DNA of 64,000 nucleotides from positions 124,001 through 188,000 of the forward strand of contig NZ_JBIQOI010000006.1 of the NCBI RefSeq assembly GCF_044197065.1, written 5' to 3'. Shown piece by piece: positions 24,597 through 32,138 of the stretch. The stretch comes from Kluyvera ascorbata_C (GTDB lineage Bacteria; Pseudomonadota; Gammaproteobacteria; Enterobacterales; Enterobacteriaceae). The notes under the pieces are model-generated. The model had not been told where the DNA came from, did no database searches, and was given only the letters and a program-made list of their open reading frames with translations. How positions within the stretch are numbered: the first letter of the stretch is position 1; each line of letters starts with the position of its first letter. The position numbers and the translations under genes were made by a program.

Positions 24597-25130
24597 ATGA
24601 TTCTTATTATTTATGCGCATCCTTATCCGCATCACTCGCATGCGAATAAGCGGATGCTTGAGCAGGTAAGGACGCTCGACGGCGTTGAAATCCGTTCTCT
24701 CTATCACCTCTATCCTGATTTTAATATCGACGTTGCCGCCGAGCAGGAGGCGTTGTCTCGTGCCGATCTGGTTATTCTGCAGCACCCGATGCAGTGGTAC
24801 AGCACGCCGCCGCTGCTGAAGCTGTGGCTGGATAAAGTGCTGGCGCACGGCTGGGCCTATGGCCACGGCGGTACGGCGCTGCATGGCAAAAGCGTGATGT
24901 GGGCGGTCACCACCGGCGGCGGTGAGAGCCACTTCGAGATTGGCTCGCATCCGGGCTTTGATGTTCTCGGGCAGCCGCTGGAGGCCACCGCGGTGTACTG
25001 CGGCATGAAATGGCTGCCGCCGTTTGCCGTGCACTGCACGTTTATCTGCGACGAAGAGACGCTGCAGGCGCAGGCGCGACACTACAAACAACGGTTACTG
25101 GCCTGGCAGGAGGAGCACAACAATGGATAG
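24597..25130 (+). CDS. kefF: KefF, ancillary oxidoreductase of the KefC potassium efflux system
   Basis: Flavodoxin-like FMN quinone reductase (177 residues; E. coli 176) that binds KefC and is needed for its full activity during electrophile stress. The N-terminal strand ILIIYAHPYPHHSHANK, the LQHPMQWYSTPPLLKLWLDKV segment and TTGGGESHFE are the family motifs for FMN and quinone binding. It overlaps the kefC start by 8 bp, so translation is coupled. It is the first conserved backbone gene after the accessory block. Confidence 0.97.
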   Translation: MILIIYAHPYPHHSHANKRMLEQVRTLDGVEIRSLYHLYPDFNIDVAAEQEALSRADLVILQHPMQWYSTPPLLKLWLDKVLAHGWAYGHGGTALHGKSVMWAVTTGGGESHFEIGSHPGFDVLGQPLEATAVYCGMKWLPPFAVHCTFICDEETLQAQARHYKQRLLAWQEEHNNG

Positions 25131-26991
25131 CCATACGCTAATACAGGCGCTGATTTATCTCGGCTCCGCGGCGCTGATTGTGCCTATCGCCGTGCGCCTG
25201 GGGCTGGGCTCAGTGCTCGGTTACCTGATTGCCGGCTGCATTATCGGCCCCTGGGGGCTGCGTCTGGTGACCGATGCTGAGTCTATTCTGCACTTCGCCG
25301 AAATTGGCGTGGTACTGATGCTGTTTGTGATTGGCCTTGAGCTTGACCCGCAGCGCCTGTGGAAACTGCGCGCCTCGGTGTTTGGCGGCGGGTTGCTGCA
25401 GATGGCGCTGTGCGGCGCGTTGATCGGCGTCTTCTGTATTTTCCTTGGCCTGCGCTGGCAGGTGGCGGAGCTTATCGGCATGACGCTGGCGTTATCCTCC
25501 ACCGCGATTGCCATGCAGGCGATGAACGAACGTAACCTGACGGTGACGCAGGTGGGGCGTAGCGCCTTTGCCGTGCTGTTGTTCCAGGACATCGCCGCCA
25601 TTCCGCTGGTGGCGATGATCCCGCTGCTGGCGACCAGCGGCGGTTCCACGACGCTCGGCGCGTTTGCTTTCTCGGCGCTGAAGGTGGCCGGTGCGCTGGC
25701 GCTGGTGGTGGTACTGGGACGCTATGTTACGCGACCGCTGTTACGCTTCGTGGCGCGGTCTGGCCTGCGTGAAGTGTTCAGCGCCGTGGCCCTGTTCCTG
25801 GTCTTCGGCTTCGGTTTACTGCTGGAAGAGGTCGGGCTGTCGATGGCGATGGGGGCGTTCCTGGCCGGGGTGCTGCTGGCAAGCTCGGAGTACCGTCATG
25901 CGCTGGAGAGCGATATCGAGCCGTTTAAAGGGTTGCTGCTGGGACTATTCTTTATCGGCGTCGGGATGTCCATCGACTTTGGCACGCTGATTCACAACCC
26001 GCTGCGCATTGTTACGCTGCTGGTGGGCTTCCTGGTCATCAAGTCCGCGCTGCTTTGGCTGATTGCCAAACCGCTCCAGGTGCCGCGCTCGCAGCGCCTG
26101 TGGTTCGCGGCGCTGCTGGGGCAGGGCAGTGAGTTTGCCTTCGTGGTCTTTGGCGCGGCGCAAATGGCTAACGTGCTGGACCCTGAATGGGCGAAGGCGC
26201 TGACGCTGGCGGTAGCGCTGTCGATGGCCGCCACGCCGATTCTGTTGGTGCTGCTGACCCGCCTTGAGAAACGCAACAGTGCGGGCGATGCGCGTGAAGC
26301 GGATGAAATCGATGAAGAACAGCCGCGGGTGATTATTGCGGGCTTCGGGCGTTTCGGGCAGATTACCGGCCGTTTACTGCTGTCGAGCGGCGTGAAAATG
26401 GTGGTCCTTGACCACGATCCGGATCACGTCGATACGCTGCGTAAATTCGATATGAAGGTGTTTTACGGCGATGCTACGCGCGCCGATCTGCTGGAATCGG
26501 CAGGGGCGGCGAAAGCGGAAGTATTGATTAACGCCATCGACGATCCGCAGGCGAGCCTTGAACTGACCGAAGTGGCGAAAGAGCATTTCCCGAATCTGAC
26601 GATTATTGCGCGCGCCCGCGACGTCGAGCACTACATCAAGCTGCGTCAGGCAGGGGTAGCCGCGCCGGAGCGTGAAACCTTCGAAGGCGCGCTGAAATCG
26701 GGTCGTCAGGCGCTGGAATCGCTGGGGCTTGGCGCCTATGAGGCGCGCGAGCGTGCCGATCTGTTCCGCCGTTTTAACGTGCAGCTAATGGAAGAAATGG
26801 TCGAGATGGCGGAAAACGACGATACGTCACGGGCGGCGGCGTTTAAACGCACCAGCGCGATGCTGACCGAGATTATCAACGAAGATCGCAACCATCTGTC
26901 GGTGATTCAGCGCCATGGCTGGCAGGGCACGGAAGAGGGAAAACATAGCGGTAACCCAGAAGACGAGCCGGAAGTAAAGCCGACGGTCTGA
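25123..26991 (+). CDS. kefC: glutathione-gated potassium/proton antiporter KefC
   Basis: Inner-membrane CPA2 antiporter (622 residues; E. coli 620). About twelve membrane helices (residues 1-380), with the regulatory-loop HELIX-like segment GLELDPQRLW, are followed by a KTN/RCK domain with the Rossmann motif GFGRFGQ near residue 407. That domain binds glutathione (closed) or glutathione adducts (open). Efflux of K+ acidifies the cytosol and protects against electrophiles. The start at 25123 overlaps the end of kefF by 8 bp, the E. coli arrangement. Confidence 0.97.
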   Translation: MDSHTLIQALIYLGSAALIVPIAVRLGLGSVLGYLIAGCIIGPWGLRLVTDAESILHFAEIGVVLMLFVIGLELDPQRLWKLRASVFGGGLLQMALCGALIGVFCIFLGLRWQVAELIGMTLALSSTAIAMQAMNERNLTVTQVGRSAFAVLLFQDIAAIPLVAMIPLLATSGGSTTLGAFAFSALKVAGALALVVVLGRYVTRPLLRFVARSGLREVFSAVALFLVFGFGLLLEEVGLSMAMGAFLAGVLLASSEYRHALESDIEPFKGLLLGLFFIGVGMSIDFGTLIHNPLRIVTLLVGFLVIKSALLWLIAKPLQVPRSQRLWFAALLGQGSEFAFVVFGAAQMANVLDPEWAKALTLAVALSMAATPILLVLLTRLEKRNSAGDAREADEIDEEQPRVIIAGFGRFGQITGRLLLSSGVKMVVLDHDPDHVDTLRKFDMKVFYGDATRADLLESAGAAKAEVLINAIDDPQASLELTEVAKEHFPNLTIIARARDVEHYIKLRQAGVAAPERETFEGALKSGRQALESLGLGAYEARERADLFRRFNVQLMEEMVEMAENDDTSRAAAFKRTSAMLTEIINEDRNHLSVIQRHGWQGTEEGKHSGNPEDEPEVKPTV

Positions 26992-27084
26992 TGCCGTATC
27001 AGGTGTAATGCTGGCTGTCCACTTAACCTACCGTGGACTTGCCAGCAAAACTAAAAATTTTCTTATTCTTTACCTGGCTGCCAG

Positions 27085-27113
27085 TCGACGAAAGATTAAG
27101 CTTTCCGTATAGT
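27085..27113 (+). promoter_or_regulatory. folA promoter
   Basis: TCGACG (27085-27090), 17 bp, TATAGT (27108-27113), 35 bp before the folA ATG. The TATAGTGGCGACAATTTTTTT block is shared with E. coli folA. Confidence 0.7.
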
Positions 27114-27147
27114 GGCGACAATTTTTTTGGTATCTGGGACACACTCA

Positions 27148-27627
27148 ATGATCAGTCTGATTGCTGCGCTAGCGGTAGATCGCGTTATCGGTATGGAAAA
27201 CGCCATGCCCTGGGACCTGCCAGCCGATCTGGCTTGGTTTAAACGCAACACCTTAAACAAACCGGTGGTGATGGGCCGCCTGACCTGGGAGTCAATCGGA
27301 CGCCCGTTGCCGGGCCGTAAGAACATCGTTATCAGCAGTCAGCCGGGCACTGACGATCGCGTACAGTGGGTGAAATCGGTGGATGAAGCCATTGCTGCCT
27401 GCGGCGACGTGGAAGAGATTATGGTGATTGGCGGTGGTCGCGTGTACGAGCAGTTCCTGCCGAAAGCGCACAAGCTGTATCTGACGCACATTGATGCGGA
27501 AGTTGAAGGCGACACCCATTTCCCGGATTACGACCCGGACCAGTGGGAGTCGGTGTTCAGCGAGTTCCATGATGCGGATGAGCAGAACTCTCATAGCTAC
27601 TGTTTTGAAGTGCTTGAGCGTCGTTAA
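27148..27627 (+). CDS. folA: dihydrofolate reductase (trimethoprim target)
   Basis: NADPH-dependent reduction of dihydrofolate to tetrahydrofolate (159 residues, same as E. coli). The catalytic acid D27 (LPADLAWF), M20 loop (GMENAMPWDLP) and the GGGRVYEQF cofactor segment are intact. Differences from E. coli K-12 include D23 for N23 and L45 for H45, which are common in other enterobacterial FolA. No classical trimethoprim-resistance change is obvious at D27, L28 or W30. The start at 27148 gives MISLIAALAVDR; an in-frame ATG 12 codons upstream lies next to the promoter and is not used in relatives. Confidence 0.98.
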   Translation: MISLIAALAVDRVIGMENAMPWDLPADLAWFKRNTLNKPVVMGRLTWESIGRPLPGRKNIVISSQPGTDDRVQWVKSVDEAIAACGDVEEIMVIGGGRVYEQFLPKAHKLYLTHIDAEVEGDTHFPDYDPDQWESVFSEFHDADEQNSHSYCFEVLERR

Positions 27628-27639
27628 GACCGAGCTTTT

Positions 27640-27748
27640 CCCGGCGGCGCTTCGCTTAGCCGGGCTACATGTCGAGTACAATAAAAACGCCGGATTTTCA
27701 CCCGGCGTTTTTTGTTTTGGTAGCCCGGCCAAGCGAAGCGCCGCCGGG
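27640..27748. repeat. 29-nt inverted repeat (GGGCTAC/GTAGCCC class) around the folA terminator
   Basis: Arms 27640-27668 and 27720-27748 are reverse complements with one mismatch. They enclose the folA/apaH terminator. Same class as 12959-13124 and 35578-35651, but with a different core (GCGCTTCGCTT). Confidence 0.85.
27685..27718. terminator. folA/apaH convergent terminator
   Basis: Stem AAACGCCGG / CCGGCGTTT (27685-27693, 27702-27710) followed by a T run on the plus strand; an A tract on the left also allows use by the leftward apaH transcript. Confidence 0.85.
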
Positions 27749-27759
27749 GATGTACCAAA

Positions 27760-28608
27760 CTACGAAGCTACCGCCTCGCTCTCGCCCGGCGCCAGCTTAC
27801 GGTTTGACGGCTGCACAAAATACTTTTTGTCTTCCCAGCGCAGACAGGTTAAATCACCGCCCCAGCAGCAGCCGGTATCCAGCGCATAAATCCCTTCCGG
27901 CGTACCTTTACCTTCCAGCGAAGCCCAGTGACCAAAGGCCACGCTGTACTCGCTGGTAATCGGCCCCGGCAGCATAAACCAGGGTTTCAGCGGCGCAGGA
28001 ACGTTCTCCGGCGACTCTTTGCTGTACATATCCAGCTGGCCGTTCGGGAAGCAGTAGCGCATGCGGGTAAAGGCATTGGTGATAAAGCGCAGGCGTGCCA
28101 GCCCGGAGAGATCCAGCGACCAGTTGTTAGGCATATCGCCGTACATGGCATCGAGGAAGAACGGATAGGAATCGCTTGAAAGCACCGCTTCAACGTCGCG
28201 CGCGCACTGTTTAGCGGTTTCCATATCCCACTGTGGCGTAATGCCTGCATGAGCCATCACCAGCTTTTTCTCTTCATCGACCTGCATTAGCGGCTGGCGA
28301 CGCAGCCAGTTAAGCAGTTCGTCAGCATCCGGTGCTTCCAGCAGTGAGTTCAGGCGATCCTTCGGCTTGTTGCGACTGATGCCGGCAAACACCGCCAGCA
28401 GGTGCAGATCGTGGTTACCGAGCACCACCTTCACGCAGTCGCCCAGCGATTTAACGTAGCGCAGCACCTCCAGCGAACCGGGGCCACGTGCGACCAGATC
28501 GCCCGTTAGCCACAGGGTATCGACGTCCGGGGTGAACGCCACCTGCTCGAGCAGAGCGATTAACTCATCAAAGCAACCGTGAACGTCGCCAATAAGGTAT
28601 GTAGCCAT
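27760..28608 (-). CDS. apaH: symmetrical bis(5'-nucleosyl)-tetraphosphatase ApaH
   Basis: Metallophosphoesterase (282 residues) that splits diadenosine tetraphosphate into two ADP and can remove Np4 caps from RNA. The metal motifs GDVHGCFDE (residues 7-15), TGDLVARGP, LGNHDLH and a later HAG are intact. It is the last gene of the leftward lptD-surA-pdxA-rsmA-apaG-apaH operon, 3 bp after apaG, as in E. coli. Confidence 0.97.
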   Translation of the reverse strand: MATYLIGDVHGCFDELIALLEQVAFTPDVDTLWLTGDLVARGPGSLEVLRYVKSLGDCVKVVLGNHDLHLLAVFAGISRNKPKDRLNSLLEAPDADELLNWLRRQPLMQVDEEKKLVMAHAGITPQWDMETAKQCARDVEAVLSSDSYPFFLDAMYGDMPNNWSLDLSGLARLRFITNAFTRMRYCFPNGQLDMYSKESPENVPAPLKPWFMLPGPITSEYSVAFGHWASLEGKGTPEGIYALDTGCCWGGDLTCLRWEDKKYFVQPSNRKLAPGESEAVAS

Positions 28609-28611
28609 GTT

Positions 28612-28989
28612 TTAATGAATCAGCGTGGGAACAAAGAGACGGAAAACGGGTATGTCGATGGAGAACGGTACGCCGTCCACATCGATCATATCGTAGTGAC
28701 CCTGCATGGTGCCGAGTGGAGTTTCCAGCACGGCACCGCTGGTATATTGATATTCTTCACCGGGCTCGATGTGCGGCTGTACGCCAACCACACCTTCGCC
28801 CTGAACTTCGGTTTCACGGCCGTGGCCGTTGGTAATCAGCCAGTAACGGCCGAGAAGCTGCACCGCGCTTCGCCCGAGATTGCGAATGGTCACCGTATAA
28901 GCAAAAACGTAACGCTCTTCTTCCGGTTGGGAGTGCGTCTCAATGTAGACGCTCTGTACCTGGACGCAAACTCGCGGCGAATCGATCAT
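28612..28989 (-). CDS. apaG: ApaG (DUF525) protein
   Basis: Immunoglobulin-like beta-sandwich protein of 125 residues, same as E. coli ApaG. YVFAYTVTIRNLG, HIEPGEEYQYTSG and LGTMQGHYDM are conserved blocks. Linked in E. coli to Co2+/Mg2+ phenotypes and by domain to the Polybromo/FBXO3 DUF525 fold; its biochemical role is still unclear. It lies 3 bp from both rsmA and apaH in the operon. Confidence 0.96.
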   Translation of the reverse strand: MIDSPRVCVQVQSVYIETHSQPEEERYVFAYTVTIRNLGRSAVQLLGRYWLITNGHGRETEVQGEGVVGVQPHIEPGEEYQYTSGAVLETPLGTMQGHYDMIDVDGVPFSIDIPVFRLFVPTLIH

Positions 28990-28992
28990 GGT

Positions 28993-29814
28993 CTAGCTCT
29001 CCTTCGAGGGCGCATTCTCTGACAGATAGTTAGCCATCCGGCAGTACTGCGCAACAGAGATATTTTCCGCGCGCATGGCCGGGTCTACACCCAGCTCCGT
29101 CAACAGCTCAACGCTGAACAGATTGCCCAGGCTGTTGCGGATAGTTTTACGACGCTGGTTAAAGGCTTCGGTCGTAATACGGCTCAGGACGCGGACATCT
29201 TTTACCGGGTACGGTTTAGTGCTATGCGGCACCAGGCGTACGACGGCTGAATCCACTTTTGGCGGTGGCGTGAACGCGGTCGGCGGCACTTCAAGTACCG
29301 GGATCACGTTGCAGTAGTATTGCGCCATGACGGTCAGACGACCATAGGCTTTACTGTTTGGACCGGCAACCAGACGGTTAACCACCTCTTTTTGCAGCAT
29401 GAAGTGCATGTCTGCAATAGCGTTAGTATAGCTAAACAGGTGGAACATCAGCGGCGTGGAGATGTTGTACGGCAGGTTACCGAACACGCGCAGCGGCTGG
29501 CCGAGCTTCTCAGACAGCTCGCCAAAGTTCATGGTCATGGCATCCTGCTGATAAATGGTCAGCTTCGGCCCCAGGAACGGGTGCGTTTGCAGACGCGCGG
29601 CTAAGTCGCGGTCCAGTTCGATAACGGTCATTTCGTCAAGACGTTCGCCAACCGGCTCGGTCAGCGCGGCGAGACCCGGGCCGATTTCAACCATGGCCTG
29701 GCCTTTTTGCGGGTTAATGGCCGCAACAATGCTGTCGATCACGAATTGATCGTTGAGAAAGTTTTGCCCGAAGCGTTTACGGGCTAAGTGGCCCTGATGG
29801 ACTCGATTATTCAT
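28993..29814 (-). CDS. rsmA: 16S rRNA dimethyladenosine transferase RsmA (KsgA)
   Basis: SAM-dependent enzyme that dimethylates two adjacent adenosines (A1518, A1519) near the 3' end of 16S rRNA during late 30S assembly. It has 273 residues as in E. coli. The SAM motif VEIGPGLAALT and the catalytic NLPYNIS motif (NxPY) are present. The start at 29814 (MNNRVHQGH) is preferred over an in-frame ATG four codons earlier, matching E. coli. The start overlaps the pdxA stop by 8 bp, so translation is coupled. Confidence 0.97.
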   Translation of the reverse strand: MNNRVHQGHLARKRFGQNFLNDQFVIDSIVAAINPQKGQAMVEIGPGLAALTEPVGERLDEMTVIELDRDLAARLQTHPFLGPKLTIYQQDAMTMNFGELSEKLGQPLRVFGNLPYNISTPLMFHLFSYTNAIADMHFMLQKEVVNRLVAGPNSKAYGRLTVMAQYYCNVIPVLEVPPTAFTPPPKVDSAVVRLVPHSTKPYPVKDVRVLSRITTEAFNQRRKTIRNSLGNLFSVELLTELGVDPAMRAENISVAQYCRMANYLSENAPSKES

Positions 29815-30799
29815 TAGAGTTAACAATCATTTTGATGGCGAGGTTAAGCGCCGTAATAAAACTGCCGACATCCGCTTTTCCCTGGCCTGCCAGTTCAAGG
29901 GCAGTACCATGGTCAACGGAGGTGCGAATAAAGGGTAAACCGAGCGTAATGTTCACGCCACGGCCAAAGCCCTGGTATTTTAGCACGGGTAGGCCCTGAT
30001 CGTGGTACATTGCGAGCACGGCATCGGCATGGTCAAGATACTTGGGTTGGAAAAGGGTATCGGCAGGCAGTGGCCCGCTCAGATTCATCCCTTTTGCCCG
30101 CATCTCTTCCAGCACTGGAATAATGGTGTCTATCTCTTCCGTACCCATATGCCCACCTTCCCCCGCATGCGGGTTCAGGCCGCAGACCAGCACGTGCGGT
30201 TCGGCAAGACCAAATTTGTTTTTCAGATCGTCGTGCAGAATGGTGATAACTTCCCGCAGCAGATCCGCCGTGATGGCATCACTCACCGCTTTCAACGGCA
30301 AATGGGTGGTCGCCAGCGCGACGCGCAGTTCTTCGGTTGCCAGCATCATCACCACTTTCGGTGCGCCAGCGCGTTCTTCAAAGAACTCGGTGTGCCCGGT
30401 AAAAGCGACGCCAGCATCGTTAATGATGCCTTTGTGAACTGGGCCAGTTATCAGCGCGGAAAATTCACCGCTCAGGCAGCCATCGCAGGCGCGGGCGAGC
30501 GTTTCAACAACATAACGACCGTTCTTAACGTTGAGCGTTCCCGGTGTAACCTCGGCATGCAGGGCGACGGGCAACAGCGTGAGCGTACCGGCGCGCTGTG
30601 GTGCAGCGGGTTTTTCGGGAGAGTAGGGCAATAGCGTGAGAGGAAGGCCAAGCAGCGTTGCCCGCTCGGTAAGCAGGCGACCATCAGCGCAAACGACCAG
30701 TTCAAGCGGCCAGTCGCGCTGGGCCAGTTGGATAACAAGATCCGGACCAATCCCGGCGGGTTCGCCGGGAGTGATAACGACACGAGCGTGTTGCGTCAT
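29807..30799 (-). CDS. pdxA: 4-hydroxythreonine-4-phosphate dehydrogenase
   Basis: NAD-dependent dehydrogenase in de novo pyridoxal 5'-phosphate synthesis, producing 3-amino-1-hydroxyacetone 1-phosphate after decarboxylation (330 residues; E. coli 329). Conserved motifs are the N-terminal ITPGEPAGIGPDL, the metal-binding GHTEFF (His near residue 138) and CGLNPHAGEGGHMG. It overlaps surA by one base (TAATG) and rsmA by 8 bp within the lptD operon, tying PLP synthesis to ribosome and envelope genes as in E. coli. Confidence 0.97.
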   Translation of the reverse strand: MTQHARVVITPGEPAGIGPDLVIQLAQRDWPLELVVCADGRLLTERATLLGLPLTLLPYSPEKPAAPQRAGTLTLLPVALHAEVTPGTLNVKNGRYVVETLARACDGCLSGEFSALITGPVHKGIINDAGVAFTGHTEFFEERAGAPKVVMMLATEELRVALATTHLPLKAVSDAITADLLREVITILHDDLKNKFGLAEPHVLVCGLNPHAGEGGHMGTEEIDTIIPVLEEMRAKGMNLSGPLPADTLFQPKYLDHADAVLAMYHDQGLPVLKYQGFGRGVNITLGLPFIRTSVDHGTALELAGQGKADVGSFITALNLAIKMIVNSNE

Positions 30800-32085
30800 T
30801 AGTTGCTCAGAATTTTAACGTAGGCACTGGCGCGCTGTTCCTGCATCCAGGTCGCCGCTTCTTCAGAGAATTTACGGTTCATCAGCATGCGGTAAGCACG
30901 ATCTTTCTGTGCCGCGTCGGTACGGTCGACGTTACGTGTATCGAGCAGCTGAATCAGGTGCCAGCCGAAGGAAGAGTGAACCGGGCCGCTCATCTGGCCT
31001 TTGTTCAGCTTCATCAGCGCATCGCGGAATGATGGATCGTAGATATCCGGCGTTGCCCAACCTAAATCACCGCCCTGGTTAGCAGAACCTGGGTCCTGAG
31101 ACAGCTCTTTAGCCGCTTTCTCAAAGGTGGTTTTGCCGCTACGAATATCCGCTGCAACCTGTTCCAGCTTCGCACGTGCCTGATCGTCGGTCATGATTGG
31201 CGACGGCTTCAGCAGGATGTGGCGAGCGTGAGTCTCGGTGACAGAAATATTCTGCGTCTGACCGCGCATATCGTTGATTTTCAGGATGTGGAAGCCCACA
31301 CCGGAGCGAATTGGACCAACAACGTCGCCTTTTTTCGCCGTGCTCAGCGCCTGGGCGAAGATAGCTGGCAGCTCCTGGATACGACCCCAGCCCATTTGGC
31401 CGCCTTTCAGCGCCTGTTGGTCTGCGGAATAGGTGATAGCGAGTTTGCCGAAGTCAGCACCGTTGCGAGCCTGCTCAACGATAGATTCCGCCTGGCTTTG
31501 CGCTTCGTTGACCTGATCGGAGGTTGGGTTTTCCGGCAGCGGAACCAGGATGTGGCTGAGGTTCAGCTCGGTGCTGGCGTCATTCTGGTTGCCAATCTGG
31601 CTTGCCAGCGCGTCGACTTCCTGTGGCAGCACGGTAATGCGGCGACGCACTTCGTTGTTACGCACCTCGGAAATCAGCATCTCTTTGCGGATCTGGTTAC
31701 GATAGGTGTTGTAGTTCATCCCATCGTAGGCCAGACGGCTACGCATCTGATCCATCGTCATGTTGTTTTGCTTAGCGATGTTGGCGATCGCCTGATCGAG
31801 CTGATCGTCGGTGATCTTGACGCCCATCTTCTGCCCCATCTGCAGGATGATCTGATCCATGATCAGACGTTCCAGAATCTGGTGACGAAGCGTAGCGTCA
31901 TCCGGCAGCTGTTGACCCGCCTGACCGGAGTTCATTTTGACGGACTGCATCAGACCATCAACATCACTTTCAAGGACGACGCCGTTGTTCACGACGGCTG
32001 CTACTTTATCGACAACCTGTGGGGCAGCGAAGCTGGTATTCGCAACTAAGGCGATACCGAGAAGCAGCGTTTTCCAGTTCTTCAT
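30799..32085 (-). CDS. surA: periplasmic chaperone/peptidyl-prolyl isomerase SurA
   Basis: Periplasmic chaperone that delivers outer-membrane proteins, including LptD, to the BAM complex (428 residues; same as E. coli). A cleavable signal peptide (about 1-20, ending SFAAP) is followed by the N-terminal chaperone domain and two parvulin domains (about 172-273 and 284-383, each with a HILLKP or HILVPLP type start and GG.LGW core). A C-terminal helix completes the chaperone module. It lies 53 bp after lptD on the same transcript; both are sigma-E targets in E. coli. Confidence 0.97.
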   Translation of the reverse strand: MKNWKTLLLGIALVANTSFAAPQVVDKVAAVVNNGVVLESDVDGLMQSVKMNSGQAGQQLPDDATLRHQILERLIMDQIILQMGQKMGVKITDDQLDQAIANIAKQNNMTMDQMRSRLAYDGMNYNTYRNQIRKEMLISEVRNNEVRRRITVLPQEVDALASQIGNQNDASTELNLSHILVPLPENPTSDQVNEAQSQAESIVEQARNGADFGKLAITYSADQQALKGGQMGWGRIQELPAIFAQALSTAKKGDVVGPIRSGVGFHILKINDMRGQTQNISVTETHARHILLKPSPIMTDDQARAKLEQVAADIRSGKTTFEKAAKELSQDPGSANQGGDLGWATPDIYDPSFRDALMKLNKGQMSGPVHSSFGWHLIQLLDTRNVDRTDAAQKDRAYRMLMNRKFSEEAATWMQEQRASAYVKILSN

Positions 32086-32138
32086 ACTTTTTCCATTTCA
32101 ATTAACCGCAATGCGGATGATGTGTCTAACCAGTGACA